Shown piece by piece: positions 52,445 through 63,367 of a DNA stretch of 64,000 bases; within the stretch, counting starts at the first letter, position 1, and the number at the start of each line of letters is the position of its first letter. A program made the translations under genes and the position numbers. Source of the DNA: Gallionella sp. (lineage in GTDB: Bacteria > Pseudomonadota > Gammaproteobacteria > Burkholderiales > Gallionellaceae); NCBI GenBank assembly GCA_028707275.1, contig JAQTUP010000001.1:496001-560000 (forward strand). Direction: 5' to 3'. The notes under the pieces were generated by a model. It was not told the origin of the DNA and made no database searches. It saw only the letters and a program-made list of their open reading frames with translations.

Positions 52445-53481
52445 ATAACCGGCGGCAAAGGTTTGTGCCGGAACTGTCAGGGCAGTCACGCATAGCGCTG
52501 GCCATCGCCCTGTCGTTGCTGATCCACACAGTGCTGTTGTTCGGCCCCAAACTCGTCGTCCCGGCGCCAGTCGAAGTCCTTTTGCCGCCGCTCATGGCAA
52601 AACTGGAACCGCTGCCCGTGATTCGCGCCGCTGCAAAACCTGAAACCCGACCTGCATCCAAACCCCGTCACAGCAAGGTGCTCAAGCCCGCATCCGTCGC
52701 GCAACAGGTGGAGCCTGCACCCGCCGAAGAACAGGGCCCTGTCACGCCTTCAGCCCCCCTCGCCACCGCCGCGACCGAAGAGGAGCCCGCCGCTGTCGTT
52801 GACAGTCCGCCAGCAGAATCGACGCCCGCACACCCGTTACCGAAACATGCGCAGCTTACTTTCATGGTCTATAAGGGCACGGATTTTACGATAGGTCAGG
52901 CCAGTCACAGACTGGAGATCGGCGACGACCAGTCCTATCATTTGCGCGCAGACGTCAAGACTATAGGGCTGGTCAGCCTGTTCAAGACGTTCGTGATGAA
53001 CCAGCAAAGTCACGGCACGGCAACCGCGCAGGGGCTGCGTCCTGATGAGTTCAGCGAAGGCCGGGTGAGCGACAGGGGGAATCAGGCGCTGACCGCGAGC
53101 TTCGACTGGAAAGGCCGACAACTGCTGTTTTCTTCCGGCGAGAACACAGCATTGCCCGATCAGGCGCAAGACATGCTCAGCTTTTTGTATCAGCTCTCCC
53201 AGTTACCGCTCGATCAGCCTGTCATCACGATGTATATCAGCAATGGCCGCAAGCTGGAAAGATACGAGTTGGAAGTCGGCAGCGAAGAATATATCCTGAC
53301 GCGCAACGGAAAAATGCGCGCCCTGCCCCTGCGAAAAAAACACGCGCAGGGGGAAGAAGGGCTGGAAATATGGCTGGGGCTGGAATACCGGCTGCTGCCG
53401 GTCAAAATACGCCAGCTCGACAAAAACGGTGAAATCGGCGGCCAGATGGTGATCTCCGACATCCGGGTGTCCGAGGAATAA
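52441..53481 (+). CDS. TonB-like N-terminal plus DUF3108 protein
   Basis: This 346-residue protein begins at GTG 52441, which overlaps the stop of the preceding gene (GTGA). It has one membrane helix (about 16-37), a proline- and alanine-rich spacer of about 100 residues resembling a TonB-type periplasm-spanning linker, and a C-terminal DUF3108 domain (about 140-346) with VSDRGNQALTASFDWKGRQ. It is probably anchored in the inner membrane with the domain in the periplasm. The function is unknown, perhaps envelope-related. Confidence 0.82.
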   Translation: MNNRRQRFVPELSGQSRIALAIALSLLIHTVLLFGPKLVVPAPVEVLLPPLMAKLEPLPVIRAAAKPETRPASKPRHSKVLKPASVAQQVEPAPAEEQGPVTPSAPLATAATEEEPAAVVDSPPAESTPAHPLPKHAQLTFMVYKGTDFTIGQASHRLEIGDDQSYHLRADVKTIGLVSLFKTFVMNQQSHGTATAQGLRPDEFSEGRVSDRGNQALTASFDWKGRQLLFSSGENTALPDQAQDMLSFLYQLSQLPLDQPVITMYISNGRKLERYELEVGSEEYILTRNGKMRALPLRKKHAQGEEGLEIWLGLEYRLLPVKIRQLDKNGEIGGQMVISDIRVSEE

Positions 53482-53621
53482 GTGAAGGGTGAAGGGTGCG
53501 GACGTTTTTGCCCTTCTCTCTTCCCTCTTTTCCCTTCCCGATGTTTTAACCCCTCAATCCTCAATCCCGATTGCTGAACCCTGTTAAACTTCGCCCTTGA
53601 ATTTTAGATACCGAAACTGCC

Positions 53622-54875
53622 ATGCTTATTACCGAATACCGTTTAGACCTCGTCATCCTCGCGCTGCGCACCATTTTGCCGCTGGAACATCCCGCAGACA
53701 CCACTTTGCGCTATTTCTTCAAGAATGAACGCATAGGCTCAAACGAGCGCGCCATCGTCGCCGAGACCAGCTTCGGCGTCCTGCGCCACCGCCTGCTGCT
53801 CGAAGCTGCCTGTGATGGCCGCGCCACCCCGCGCCGCATGGCGTTAGCTTATCTGGTCAAATTCGGCGGGTATAACCTGCGCGAAATCCAGCCGGTATTA
53901 AAGCGCGACGAAGCTGAATGGCTGGCGGCGGCCAAAGCCGTGCAATATGAGGGGCAGTCTCTGTCGATACAGGCCGAGTTGCCTGAGTGGCTGATTGAAA
54001 AAATGCGCGCCTCCTACTCTGACGAGGAAATCCTCACGCTGGGTCGCGCCATGCAACAAGGTGCGCCGCTGGATATACGCGTCAATACCTTACTCGCCAA
54101 ACGGGAAGAAGTCTTGCTCAAATTGCAGGAACAAAACATCGACGCGACAGCGACACCTTATTCGCCGGTCGGCATTCGTCTGAAGGAAAAGATCCCGCTG
54201 AACAAGGATGCGCTGTTCACCGAAGGCCGAGTCGAAGTTCAGGATGAAGGCAGCCAGTTGCTAGGCTTCCTGTTAGCGCCCAGGCGCAACGACATGGTGG
54301 TGGACTTTTGCGCAGGTGCGGGCGGCAAGACGCTGATGCTCTCAGCGCTGATGAATTCGCAAGGACGCCTGTATGCGATGGATGTCTCAGAAAAACGTCT
54401 GGCCAATCTCAAACCGCGCCTGAAACGCTCGGGCGCGTCCAACATTCAGCCCATGCTGATCGCGCACGAGAACGATCTCAAGGTCAAGCGCCTTGCAGGG
54501 AAGATAGACCGCGTGCTGGTGGATGCGCCCTGCAGCGGTCTTGGCACACTGCGCCGCAATCCGGATCTGAAATTCCGCCAGTCGCCGCAGAGCATCATGG
54601 AATTGAACCAGAAGCAGAGCGCCATTTTAGCCTCCGCCAGCCGCCTGCTCAAAAAGGGTGGCCGTCTGGTCTATGCGACTTGCAGCATTTTGCCCGAAGA
54701 AAACCAGCACATCGTGGAAGCCTTCCTGGCCTCTCACCCCGACTTCGTGTTGCGTCCGGCAGGCGAAATCCTGCAACAACAGAAAATCGCACTCGAAATG
54801 GGCGACTATCTGGAACTGCGCCCCAACCTGCACGCGACAGACGGCTTCTTTGCGGCGGTGATGGAACGCGTTTAG
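53622..54875 (+). CDS. RsmB/NOP-family RNA (cytosine-5) methyltransferase
   Basis: The 417-residue protein has an N-terminal helical NusB-like region (about 1-140) and a SAM methyltransferase domain with VDFCAGAGGKTLML, VDAPCSGLGTLRRNPD and the catalytic cysteine in YATCSILPEEN. It is related to RsmB (16S C967) but is a divergent copy; the target is not certain. Three bases separate it from the following spermidine-synthase-like gene, which suggests cotranscription. The preceding 140 bp carries short purine-rich and pyrimidine-rich runs. Confidence 0.9.
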   Translation: MLITEYRLDLVILALRTILPLEHPADTTLRYFFKNERIGSNERAIVAETSFGVLRHRLLLEAACDGRATPRRMALAYLVKFGGYNLREIQPVLKRDEAEWLAAAKAVQYEGQSLSIQAELPEWLIEKMRASYSDEEILTLGRAMQQGAPLDIRVNTLLAKREEVLLKLQEQNIDATATPYSPVGIRLKEKIPLNKDALFTEGRVEVQDEGSQLLGFLLAPRRNDMVVDFCAGAGGKTLMLSALMNSQGRLYAMDVSEKRLANLKPRLKRSGASNIQPMLIAHENDLKVKRLAGKIDRVLVDAPCSGLGTLRRNPDLKFRQSPQSIMELNQKQSAILASASRLLKKGGRLVYATCSILPEENQHIVEAFLASHPDFVLRPAGEILQQQKIALEMGDYLELRPNLHATDGFFAAVMERV

Positions 54876-54878
54876 CCT

Positions 54879-55694
54879 GTGCAATTTAAAAATAAACAGG
54901 TCAAAAACATAGCCCGAGCCATGCAGCAGCAGATAGGCCAGATGCTTGCATGGACATCGGATGCCCGCAAAGGACAGCCTTATCTCACGGAGTCAGACGG
55001 CATCCTCGCCTTGCACTTTGACACCCTGTCGATTCAAAGCGAGATGTACGTCGATGCGCCCGATGAACTGGTCATTTCCTACACCCGGGCCATGATGAGT
55101 TTTTTGTTGTTGAAATCCGCACCCGGGCGCATCGCGATGATAGGCCTGGGCGGCGGTTCGATCGCCAAGTATTGCTACCGCCACCTGCCCCACACCGACA
55201 TCAGCGTCGTCGAAATCAGCCCGGAGGTGATTGCACTGCGCAATGAATTTGCCATCCCGGCGGACGATGCGCGCTTTCGGGTATTGCTGGGTGACGGTGC
55301 CTTGTGGGTGGCCGACACGGACTGGCGGCCTGACGTGCTGATTGTAGATGGATTTGATACGAACGGATTGCCCGAACAACTCTCCTGCCAGCGCTTTTAC
55401 GATGACTGTTTTGCGTCCCTGGCCGAGAACGGGATTCTGGTGGTCAATCTGTGGGGCGGCTACCCGCATTATGAAGAATACCTAGCGCGCATCCACACCA
55501 GTTTTTCTGACCGGGTCGCCATCATTGACGCAGAAGACAGCGTCAATAAAATTGTTCTGGCGGTGAAAAACGGCGAGTTTCCGCCCTCCGTCTCCTGCAT
55601 ACGACAGCAGGCAAACACGCTTTGCCTGTCACATCCCATCAATTTTCAGGCGAAAGCCAACCGGCTGATCCGCGCCCTCACTCCGTTGGGGTAA
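54879..55694 (+). CDS. Spermidine-synthase-like protein
   Basis: The 271-residue protein starts at GTG 54879. It has a SAM/dcSAM-type Rossmann fold with IAMIGLGGGSIAKYCYRHLP, VVEISPEVIAL and VLLGDGALWVADTDWRPDVLIVDGFD, a pattern of spermidine synthases (SpeE family). The N-terminal domain is short and the active-site residue pattern was not verified, so it could be a related aminopropyltransferase or methyltransferase. It is the last gene before dispersed repeat copy B. Confidence 0.85.
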   Translation: MQFKNKQVKNIARAMQQQIGQMLAWTSDARKGQPYLTESDGILALHFDTLSIQSEMYVDAPDELVISYTRAMMSFLLLKSAPGRIAMIGLGGGSIAKYCYRHLPHTDISVVEISPEVIALRNEFAIPADDARFRVLLGDGALWVADTDWRPDVLIVDGFDTNGLPEQLSCQRFYDDCFASLAENGILVVNLWGGYPHYEEYLARIHTSFSDRVAIIDAEDSVNKIVLAVKNGEFPPSVSCIRQQANTLCLSHPINFQAKANRLIRALTPLG

Positions 55695-55706
55695 TTGGTC
55701 ACCTAC

Positions 55707-55855
55707 CTAACAGGCTGCTGCAAAACTATTACGCTCGTCGATACTGCGTCAAAAAGTGACTCAAAATGCTCATTTACTACAGTAAACTCCGCTTGTTCGT
55801 CGCTTTTTTCCTTGTCTCCGCTTCGCTCATAACGTTTTTCAGCAGCCTGCTAAAG
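55707..55855. repeat. MITE-like dispersed repeat, copy B
   Basis: Second copy of the roughly 150-bp element at 6727-6876, in the same orientation. The terminal inverted ends (about 20 bp with a few mismatches) are clearer here: CTAACAGGCTGCTGC at the left and CAGCAGCCTGCTAAAG at the right. Differences from copy A are scattered substitutions and one short indel. It lies between convergent genes, 22 bp before the der stop. It encodes no protein. Confidence 0.82.
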
Positions 55856-55876
55856 GCCGGTGAATTCGGGCGATGC

Positions 55877-57286
55877 TTACTGTTTGCCGTACAGCTTGCG
55901 CCCGCGAATACGCGCACGGTGAGCGGATCTTTGTTCGGCCTCGGTCAGCGCGCGAGGTTTCTTGCCCTCAAACGGATTCTTGCTGGAGTTGAACTGAATC
56001 TTGAGCGGCGTGCCTTCCAGCCTGAAGACTTCGGCAAAAGCACGCTCAAGATAGCGCGCATAGCTGGCCGGTATATTGTCGATACCGCTGCCGTGAATCA
56101 CGATCAGCGGAGGATTGCTGCCACCCTGGTGGGCGTAGCGCATCTTCGGCAGGAATCGTCCGACCTTGGGCGGCGCCTGCTTTTCGATCGCGCCCAGCAA
56201 GGCACGGGTCAGCTTGGGCGTCGATAATTTAGACATGGCCGCAGCGTAGGCTTCGTCGGCCGATTTCAACACGTTGACGATGCCGTTGCCGTTGAGCGCG
56301 GAAATGTAATGGCGCTTGGCAAAACCCAGAAAATGCAGCTTGCGCTCGATGTCGCTCTTGACCATCTCGCGCTGGTGATTGTCCAGCCCGTCCCATTTGT
56401 TCACCGCCAGCACCAGCGCCCGCCCGGCCTGTAACACGAAGTCGGCGACATGAGCGTCCTGTTCGGTGATCTGATCGCGCGCATCCACCACCAGCACCAC
56501 CACATTGGCGTCTTCAATCGCCTGCATGGTCTTGATGACAGAGAACTTCTCGATCGCCTCATCAACCTTGCCGCGACGCCTGACTCCGGCGGTATCGATG
56601 ATGGTGTACTGTTTACCGTCGCGCTCGAAGTCGATGTAGATACTGTCGCGAGTCGTCCCCGGCTGATCGAACGCAATCACGCGCTGCTCGCCCAGAATGG
56701 CATTCACCAGGGTGGATTTACCGACATTCGGGCGCCCGACTATCGCAAGCTTGGGCGGTTTATCGTGCTTTGCCTCTTCCTCTTCAACCTCTGCGGGGAA
56801 ATTTTCCATGGCGATTTCGACCACTTCGACGACATTGTCGCCGTGAGCCGACGAAATAGGATAGGGCTCACCCAATCCCAGTTCAAAAAACTCGGCCGTC
56901 ACACGGGCGCGCGCCATGCCTTCGGCCTTGTTGACCAGGAGCAGAATCGGCTTGCCGGTCTTGCGCAACTCGGTGGCAATAATCAGATCCTGCGGCGTGC
57001 AACCGGCTCTTCCATCCACCAGAAACAACACGATATCCGCTTCATCAACCGCCTGACGACTTTGCCTGGCCATCTCGAACATGATTCCGTCTTTGGCGAC
57101 AGGCTCCAGCCCACCGGTGTCGACCACCAAAAAAGGGCGCTCGCCGACACGGCCGCGACCATAATGGCGATCGCGGGTCAAGCCCGGCTGATCGGCGACC
57201 AGTGCATCGCGGCTGCGCGTGAGACGATTGAACAAAGTGGACTTACCCACATTCGGACGACCAACTAATACAAGTGTGGGTAACAT
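55877..57286 (-). CDS. der: Ribosome-associated GTPase Der (EngA)
   Basis: Der has two consecutive GTPase domains and a KH-like domain and is needed for 50S subunit assembly. The 469-residue product has the first P-loop GRPNVGKST, a second GRPNVGKST near residue 186, both NKXD motifs (NKAEG variant and NKWDG) and a C-terminal KH-like region. ATG 57286 ([14 protein letters not shown]) gives the family N-terminus; an extension to 57343 is doubtful. It is downstream of bamB, as in E. coli. Confidence 0.96.
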   Translation of the reverse strand: MLPTLVLVGRPNVGKSTLFNRLTRSRDALVADQPGLTRDRHYGRGRVGERPFLVVDTGGLEPVAKDGIMFEMARQSRQAVDEADIVLFLVDGRAGCTPQDLIIATELRKTGKPILLLVNKAEGMARARVTAEFFELGLGEPYPISSAHGDNVVEVVEIAMENFPAEVEEEEAKHDKPPKLAIVGRPNVGKSTLVNAILGEQRVIAFDQPGTTRDSIYIDFERDGKQYTIIDTAGVRRRGKVDEAIEKFSVIKTMQAIEDANVVVLVVDARDQITEQDAHVADFVLQAGRALVLAVNKWDGLDNHQREMVKSDIERKLHFLGFAKRHYISALNGNGIVNVLKSADEAYAAAMSKLSTPKLTRALLGAIEKQAPPKVGRFLPKMRYAHQGGSNPPLIVIHGSGIDNIPASYARYLERAFAEVFRLEGTPLKIQFNSSKNPFEGKKPRALTEAEQRSAHRARIRGRKLYGKQ

Positions 57287-57386
57287 TTTGAAAACCTTGA
57301 ATAATAAATAAATGGTGAAAAGTAAAGAGGAAAGGGTACGCACCTTCGGTGCTCAGGGGGAAGAGCCACCCCCGCCCCTCTTTCCC

Positions 57387-58541
57387 TTATTTGACGGACA
57401 AGGAATAAACACCGCCGCCACGGGTCTGCGCCAGCACGCCGCCGTCCATTTCAACCGGGGCTGCTGAAATCGCACTGCCGTCCAGCTTGATGCGCGCGAT
57501 AAAGCGGCCGTCCTCAGGACTCAGCGCATGCAGTATGCCTTCATAATCGCCGACCACGACAAAGCCCTCCTGCGCATAGGGCGCCGTTGTATTGCGCAGT
57601 AACAGCTGCTCGTTCTTCCATACCGTGCTGCCGCTGTCCTTATCCAGCGCCATGACGACACCCTTCGCATCGCTCAGATAAAGATGTTTGCGGAACATAC
57701 GCAATCCCTTGTCGCTTGAAATCTCGCGATTCCATACAGGGCTGCCCTGGCTCGCCTCGAAACAGGCCAGATTTCCCTGGAAGGCAATCGCACAGACTTG
57801 CGCATCATTCACTTCAGGATTGCTGGTAATGTCGCTGATGCGTTCGAGTTCCGTATTGCCGCGCGGTTGCGACACCGAGCTCTCCCACAACAGCGATCCG
57901 TCCGCCACCTTGATGGCGACCAGTTTCCCACCGGCAAATCCGGCATAGATCACATCGCGTCGAACTGTGACGCCCGCATGACTGCGCACCACCAGCGCGG
58001 GCGTGCTGCGCTCATAGACCCAGAGGCGACGCCCGTCAGTGACACTGAGACCTGTAATATGACCATCACCGCTGCGGACAATCACCACACCTTCACTCAC
58101 CTGAGGCACACCCAGCACTTCGCTGGAAACTGTCCTCTTCCAGCGCGGACGGCCATCCTCGCCAAAAGCCTGTACCTGGCCTTTGTCGCTGCCTATCAGC
58201 AGCAAACCCTCGCCGCTGCCGACACCGGCTGAAACGGTGACATTGCTCTCAACGCTCCACACCTGCCTGCCTGTCGCACGATCCAGCCGGGTGAGCGTCC
58301 CCTTGCCTGACACGCCATAGACGGCATCGGCTGTCAGTGCTGCATGCAGAGGATTCGCGCCCGAATCGCCAAAATTGCCATGCCAGCGTTCGGTGAATTT
58401 TGCCGTCTCGCTGAACTCGCTCAAACTGGCAGGCTTCTGATCTTCCGGCTCGGACGCCATCCAACCCTTAACCGTATCCACCGTGCCGCAGCCACTCAAA
58501 GCCAGCAACACGAGCAGCAGTTGCAAACGACGCATGATCAT
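57387..58541 (-). CDS. bamB: Outer membrane assembly lipoprotein BamB
   Basis: The 384-residue lipoprotein has a lipobox (ALSGC; Cys about 18) and a PQQ-type beta-propeller made of repeats such as GRQVWSVESN and GSLLWESSVSQP. It belongs to the BAM complex that inserts outer membrane proteins. The ATG (58541) overlaps the yfgM stop (ATGA). The gap to der is 100 bp and contains no gene. Confidence 0.95.
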   Translation of the reverse strand: MIMRRLQLLLVLLALSGCGTVDTVKGWMASEPEDQKPASLSEFSETAKFTERWHGNFGDSGANPLHAALTADAVYGVSGKGTLTRLDRATGRQVWSVESNVTVSAGVGSGEGLLLIGSDKGQVQAFGEDGRPRWKRTVSSEVLGVPQVSEGVVIVRSGDGHITGLSVTDGRRLWVYERSTPALVVRSHAGVTVRRDVIYAGFAGGKLVAIKVADGSLLWESSVSQPRGNTELERISDITSNPEVNDAQVCAIAFQGNLACFEASQGSPVWNREISSDKGLRMFRKHLYLSDAKGVVMALDKDSGSTVWKNEQLLLRNTTAPYAQEGFVVVGDYEGILHALSPEDGRFIARIKLDGSAISAAPVEMDGGVLAQTRGGGVYSLSVK

Positions 58542-59176
58542 TTTGCAGCTCCTGCTGAGTCGAGCTTCATCTGAACCAGATTGCGATATGAACTCTTAAC
58601 ATCGAACTTGTCATAGGCCAGCTTGTAAGCGTCGCGTGCTTCGGCGAACTTGCCCTGGGCGCTTAACACATCGCCCTTCATGTCGAGATACAGCCCGTCG
58701 AAGGACGAGGGATGTTTTGCCGTCAGCAACTTCATGGCGCCCGCATAATCTTTTTCATCGAGCAGCATGGCCGCCATGCGCAGGCTCGCCACGCTCTTCA
58801 GGCCATCCTCGGCAGCATGCTCGATCACCCACTGCAATTGAGTTTTTGCGCGCAATGCCTCCTTGCCCTGCTCATTTATTTGCGCGGCAATCAAGGCTGC
58901 ACGCGCGGCGTAAGGCGTCCCCGCATATTTATCCATCACAGCCGCTGCCGCATCGTTGACCCGTTTGGCATCGTTGCTGGCCAGCTGCTCGACAAAATGC
59001 TGATACAGCGTTGCCGCCTCTGCCGTTTGCTTGCTCTGGTAATACTGCCAGCCGCGCCAGCCGCCCATCGTAACCGCCACGACCAGCACGAAGCCGACAA
59101 TCCAGCGTCCGTTGTCTTTCCACCACGCCTTGAGTGTGTCGAGTTGTTCCTGTTCTTGCAAATCCAAAACTGCCAT
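58538..59176 (-). CDS. yfgM: YfgM-type SecYEG-associated TPR protein
   Basis: The 212-residue inner membrane protein has a short cytoplasmic start (LQEQEQLDTLKAWWKDNG), one membrane helix (about 25-45) and periplasmic TPR-like repeats. E. coli YfgM binds SecYEG and periplasmic chaperones. It starts 3 bp after hisS and precedes bamB, the conserved order. Family length is normal. Confidence 0.92.
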   Translation of the reverse strand: MAVLDLQEQEQLDTLKAWWKDNGRWIVGFVLVVAVTMGGWRGWQYYQSKQTAEAATLYQHFVEQLASNDAKRVNDAAAAVMDKYAGTPYAARAALIAAQINEQGKEALRAKTQLQWVIEHAAEDGLKSVASLRMAAMLLDEKDYAGAMKLLTAKHPSSFDGLYLDMKGDVLSAQGKFAEARDAYKLAYDKFDVKSSYRNLVQMKLDSAGAAK

Positions 59177-59179
59177 GTT

Positions 59180-60454
59180 CTACTCCTGCCTGATAAGTTT
59201 GTTAATCGTGTCGCGAAGTGCCTGCACACCCACCCGCACCTGCGTGCCGCCCTGCATCGGTTTTACGCTGACCTCGCCCGCTGCGGCCTCATCGTCGCCG
59301 ATCACGATCGCCAGCACTGCGCCACTGGCATCGGCCTTTTTCATTTGCGACTTGAAGCTGCCTCCCCCGCAATGCAAGACCACGCGCAGGTTTTCATCCC
59401 GCAACTGTTCTGCCACCTGGCTGGCGAGTCTGGCGGCCAGCTCGCCCTGATGCACCACATACACATCAAGCAAGGGTTTAGGCAGCGCCATGCCCGCCTC
59501 TTGCAGCAAGACCAGCAGACGCTCGACCCCCATCGCAAAACCCATGGCGGGCGCCGGTTTCCCGCCGATTTGCCCGACCAGTCCGTCATATCTGCCGCCG
59601 GCGCAAATCGTGCCCTGTGCGCCCAGACGCGTTGTCACCCACTCGAACACGGTGCGGTTGTAATAATCCAGGCCGCGAACCAGACGGGGATTAATTTCAA
59701 AGAGGATGCCATGCTGCGTCAGGATCGATTGTACCGCCGCAAAATGGTCGATCGCCTCGGCGCTCAATTCATCCATCAATTTTGGCGCGGCCTCAATCAG
59801 CGCCTGCATCGCCGGGTTCTTGCTGTCCAGTATGCGCAGCGGATTGCTGTGCAGACGACGCACAGCCTCCGCATCCAGCAGTGCCAGGTTCTGCTCAAAA
59901 TACGCGATCAATTTGGCGCGATGACGATGACGGCATGCCGAATCGCCCAGTGTATTGATTTGCAGCGTCACATCGCTTAGACCTAAATTTTTCCACAGCC
60001 TTGCGCACATCAAAATCTGTTCGGCATCCATATCGGGGCCGGCAAAGCCCAGGGCTTCCACACCGACCTGATGAAACTGGCGATAGCGTCCCTTTTGCGG
60101 ACGCTCGTGGCGAAACATCGGCCCGCTGTAATACAGACGCTGCGGAGCGTTATACAGCAAATTGTGCTGCAACACCGCGCGCACGCAGGATGCCGTGCCT
60201 TCAGGGCGCAGCGTCAGCTGGTCGCCGTTCAGGCTATCCTCGAAGCTGTACATCTCTTTTTCCACGATGTCGGTGACTTCACCTATCGCCCGGCAGAACA
60301 AGGCCGTGGGTTCAACCAGTGGCATGCGGATATTGCGGTAGCCGTAGGATGCCAGCCAGTCGCGCACCACTTCTTCAAACCACAACCAGAGCTCTGCCTC
60401 GTCGGGCAGAATATCGTTCATGCCGCGTACGGCTTGTAATGTTTCGTTGCTCAT
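59180..60454 (-). CDS. hisS: Histidyl-tRNA synthetase
   Basis: The 424-residue class II synthetase has motif 2 in [16 protein letters not shown], the histidine-specific [13 protein letters not shown] and GGRYDGLVG, motif 3 in [11 protein letters not shown], and a C-terminal anticodon-binding domain. It charges tRNA-His. The order ispG-hisS-yfgM is conserved. A short stretch of ACTCCCC repeats lies upstream, between it and ispG. Confidence 0.97.
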   Translation of the reverse strand: MSNETLQAVRGMNDILPDEAELWLWFEEVVRDWLASYGYRNIRMPLVEPTALFCRAIGEVTDIVEKEMYSFEDSLNGDQLTLRPEGTASCVRAVLQHNLLYNAPQRLYYSGPMFRHERPQKGRYRQFHQVGVEALGFAGPDMDAEQILMCARLWKNLGLSDVTLQINTLGDSACRHRHRAKLIAYFEQNLALLDAEAVRRLHSNPLRILDSKNPAMQALIEAAPKLMDELSAEAIDHFAAVQSILTQHGILFEINPRLVRGLDYYNRTVFEWVTTRLGAQGTICAGGRYDGLVGQIGGKPAPAMGFAMGVERLLVLLQEAGMALPKPLLDVYVVHQGELAARLASQVAEQLRDENLRVVLHCGGGSFKSQMKKADASGAVLAIVIGDDEAAAGEVSVKPMQGGTQVRVGVQALRDTINKLIRQE

Positions 60455-60501
60455 GTTTAATCCTGGAGAGTGGCAAATGGTAAGTTGTAAGACCCAACTT
60501 T

Positions 60502-61746
60502 CTACTCCCCACTCCCCACTCCCCGTTTCACGTATTTTCTTGCCACATAATCATCGACAATCGCGGTAAATTCCGCCGATATTTGATCGCCTCGCAGAGT
60601 CACCGCCTTCTCGCCGTCGATATAGACGGGAGCCGCCGGCGTCTCGCCGGTGCCCGGCAGGCTGATGCCGATATTCGCCATCTTGCTCTCGCCCGGCCCG
60701 TTTACCACACAGCCCATGACCGCGACCGTCATATTCTCCACGCCCGTGTATTGCTCGCGCCATACGGGCATTTGTGTGCGCAGGTGGCGCTGTATGCTTT
60801 GCGCCAGTTCCTGAAAGAAACTGCTGGTGGTGCGCCCGCAACCCGGACACGCCGTCACCATGGGCGCAAAAGCGCGCAACCCCATGGTCTGCAAAATCTC
60901 CTGACCTACCAGCACTTCCTGTGTGCGATCCCCGCCCGGTTCCGGCGTGAGTGAAATCCGGATCGTGTCGCCTATGCCCTCTTGCAGCAACACCGCCAGC
61001 GCGGCGGTGGAGGCGACAATCCCCTTGGATCCCATGCCCGCCTCAGTCAGCCCCAGATGCAGAGCATAGTCGCACTGCTGCGTCAACGAACGATAAACCG
61101 CAATTAAATCCTGCACTTCGCTGACCTTGCAGGACAACACGATACGGTTATGCTTCATGCCCAGCTGCTCTGCCCGTTGCGCACTTTGCAGCGCAGATGC
61201 AATCAGGGCGGCACGGGTGACTGCCTTCACAGATTTTGGCTCAGGCAGACGCGCATTTTCATCCATCATGCGCACCACCAGCCTCTGATCCAGACTACCC
61301 CAGTTTACCCCGATACGCACCGGCTTATCGTAACGGATCGCCGTCTGTATCATGATGGTAAAAGGATCTTCCTCCGCGCGATTGCGCCCGACATTGCCAG
61401 GATTGATGCGGTATTTCGCCAGGGCCTGCGCGCAATCGGGAAACTCGGTCAGCAAACGATGACCGTTGTAATGAAAATCCCCTACCAGCGGCACGAGGCA
61501 GCCCAACGCATCCAGCCTTCTTCTGATATTCGCTACCTGCGCTGCGGCCTCGGGCGTGTTGACCGTGATGCGCACCAACTCCGAACCTGCACGGGCAAGC
61601 TCAAAAACCTGCCGGGTGGTTCCCTCCACGTCAGCCGTATCGGTATTGGTCATGGATTGCACGACAACAGGCGCGCCTCCACCTAACATCACACTCCCCA
61701 CGATCACCCGTTGCGACGGACGGCGTTTAATATTGAACTCGCTCAT
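60502..61746 (-). CDS. ispG: (E)-4-hydroxy-3-methylbut-2-enyl-diphosphate synthase
   Basis: IspG makes HMBPP in the MEP isoprenoid pathway using a [4Fe-4S] cluster. The 414-residue protein has the TIM-barrel start [21 protein letters not shown] and the cluster ligands in ACPGCGRTT and GCVVNGPGE with the nearby Glu. It needs flavodoxin or ferredoxin as electron donor. Two bases separate it from the rodZ stop. Confidence 0.97.
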   Translation of the reverse strand: MSEFNIKRRPSQRVIVGSVMLGGGAPVVVQSMTNTDTADVEGTTRQVFELARAGSELVRITVNTPEAAAQVANIRRRLDALGCLVPLVGDFHYNGHRLLTEFPDCAQALAKYRINPGNVGRNRAEEDPFTIMIQTAIRYDKPVRIGVNWGSLDQRLVVRMMDENARLPEPKSVKAVTRAALIASALQSAQRAEQLGMKHNRIVLSCKVSEVQDLIAVYRSLTQQCDYALHLGLTEAGMGSKGIVASTAALAVLLQEGIGDTIRISLTPEPGGDRTQEVLVGQEILQTMGLRAFAPMVTACPGCGRTTSSFFQELAQSIQRHLRTQMPVWREQYTGVENMTVAVMGCVVNGPGESKMANIGISLPGTGETPAAPVYIDGEKAVTLRGDQISAEFTAIVDDYVARKYVKRGVGSGE

Positions 61747-61748
61747 TG

Positions 61749-62633
61749 CTATTCGAGCGTCAGACGCGCTACATCGCTGCTCGCGCTGACATAAGGCGTC
61801 ATATCCACAGGCCTGCCGCGATAGTACAGGTGTACCGAGGTAGCATGACCTATCACCATGGCAAAGGGCGCGCTGCCGTCAACGCTCAGCTCGCTGCCGG
61901 GCTGATTGAGCTGCTTGAGCAGCGTCTTGCCGGTCTTGTCCTTTATTTCCGCCCAAGCTTCCTTGTCGAACACCAGACGCAGAGCGGCGGGCGCGCTTTG
62001 TCCGGCAACAGCCGCAGGCGGCAAAGCAGCGGGCGACAGTACAGCCGAGACTGCGGCGGCCTGCACCACTACGGGCGCCGATACCACGGCGGACACCGAT
62101 GCCACGGCAGATGCCGAAGATTCAGCCACCCCGGAAGCATCCTGAATTTGGGCAGGATCAGGCAGCGCAATCGAAACCAGCGCAGCCTCTTCGGGCACCG
62201 CCGTCTCCTGCGGTGAACTGGTCTGCCAGATGGCAAATCCGGCAATCAAAAAGGCGACAAATAATGCGGCAATCAGCAAATTCAGGTTTTGCCGGTATTT
62301 GGATCGTTCGGACGGATAGCTCGCATCTACACGCGGCAATTCTGCTGCGACCGACACGGTGCCCGGCAGAGCATCAAGAAGGGGCTGTTCATCCAGCTGC
62401 AACAACCTGGCATAGCTGCGCACAAAGCCGCGCAAAAAGGCTGTCTCGGGCAGTGCCTGAAAATCATCTGCTTCGAGCGCGATAATTTGACGCGGCGCAA
62501 GCTTGATCTTGGCCACGACGTCCTCGATGCTCAGCCCCAGATTTTCACGGGCGGCACGCAGCGAACTGCCGACTGACAGCTTCTGGACATCATCCGACAC
62601 AACGGCCGCCTCTGAATTTATTTCCTGTTCCAT
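61749..62633 (-). CDS. rodZ: RodZ-like helix-turn-helix membrane protein
   Basis: The 294-residue protein has a cytoplasmic HTH ([21 protein letters not shown]; about 25-100), a membrane helix (about 114-135), a low-complexity Ala/Ser/Val-rich linker and a C-terminal DUF4115 domain. RodZ links MreB filaments to the cell wall synthesis machinery and sets rod shape. The ATG overlaps the pilF stop (TAATG). The linker is longer than usual. Confidence 0.92.
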   Translation of the reverse strand: MEQEINSEAAVVSDDVQKLSVGSSLRAARENLGLSIEDVVAKIKLAPRQIIALEADDFQALPETAFLRGFVRSYARLLQLDEQPLLDALPGTVSVAAELPRVDASYPSERSKYRQNLNLLIAALFVAFLIAGFAIWQTSSPQETAVPEEAALVSIALPDPAQIQDASGVAESSASAVASVSAVVSAPVVVQAAAVSAVLSPAALPPAAVAGQSAPAALRLVFDKEAWAEIKDKTGKTLLKQLNQPGSELSVDGSAPFAMVIGHATSVHLYYRGRPVDMTPYVSASSDVARLTLE

Positions 62634-63367
62634 TATTTCCCATACATCAGTAATTGAGTTTCACTCGCGTCAGGGTAATATTTACGCAACTGCAAGCTAT
62701 AACTGGCTTCAGCATTCACATCGCCGACACGACGCTCGATACGCACTGCCAGCCAGAGCTGTTCAGCGGTCAAATTTTCATTTTTTTGCGCATAAAGTGC
62801 AAAATATTTCCTGGCGTCCCGCGCCTCGCCCTGGGCAAATTTAAGCTGTGCCATGGCGAGCAGCGCCTGCCCCATATCCGGCTGAATTTTCAGGGCGCGC
62901 AGCAAAAAATCCTCGGCGCCCTTGTTGTCACCGGCCTTCTGGGAACACAGACCAGCGTTCAGATAAGCCCGCTCCGGCGTTGTATAAAGGGGATTTTTGA
63001 GCGCCTGCATAAAATGGGCGATGGACGCTGGCGCACGACCGCGCTGACACAAAAACCAGCCATAGTTATTATGTGTTTCAGAATCGGTATTATCCAGACG
63101 CAAACTTTGCAAAAAATCTTCTTCGGCCTCTTTATCTTCGCGCAGTGACATATGGATCAGACCGCGCACCGTGTAGGCTGTGGCATAATTTCGGTCCGCC
63201 TGCAAAGCCAGCTCTATTTCGGATAACGCGACACCCATCTGTGCGCGTTCAAAATACATGCCTGCCAGTTCCGTATGAATTTTTGCAACATTTTGCGCAC
63301 GTTCATGACTCGGCTGTTTCACGCCGGCGCAGCCGACCAGCAAAAGCACCCACAAAACATATTTCAT
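62633..63367 (-). CDS. pilF: Type IV pilus biogenesis lipoprotein PilF (PilW)
   Basis: The 244-residue precursor has a lipobox (LLLVGC, Cys about 13) and TPR repeats, for example [15 protein letters not shown] and [15 protein letters not shown]. PilF is the pilotin that places the PilQ secretin in the outer membrane. The ATG overlaps the rlmN stop by four bases (ATGA), the usual order. Confidence 0.94.
   Translation of the reverse strand: MKYVLWVLLLVGCAGVKQPSHERAQNVAKIHTELAGMYFERAQMGVALSEIELALQADRNYATAYTVRGLIHMSLREDKEAEEDFLQSLRLDNTDSETHNNYGWFLCQRGRAPASIAHFMQALKNPLYTTPERAYLNAGLCSQKAGDNKGAEDFLLRALKIQPDMGQALLAMAQLKFAQGEARDARKYFALYAQKNENLTAEQLWLAVRIERRVGDVNAEASYSLQLRKYYPDASETQLLMYGK

Noticed and set aside
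55766-56227. Forward open frame with a hydrophobic start, beginning within repeat copy B
   Set aside because: It begins in the dispersed repeat and continues antisense to der, so it is not a gene.
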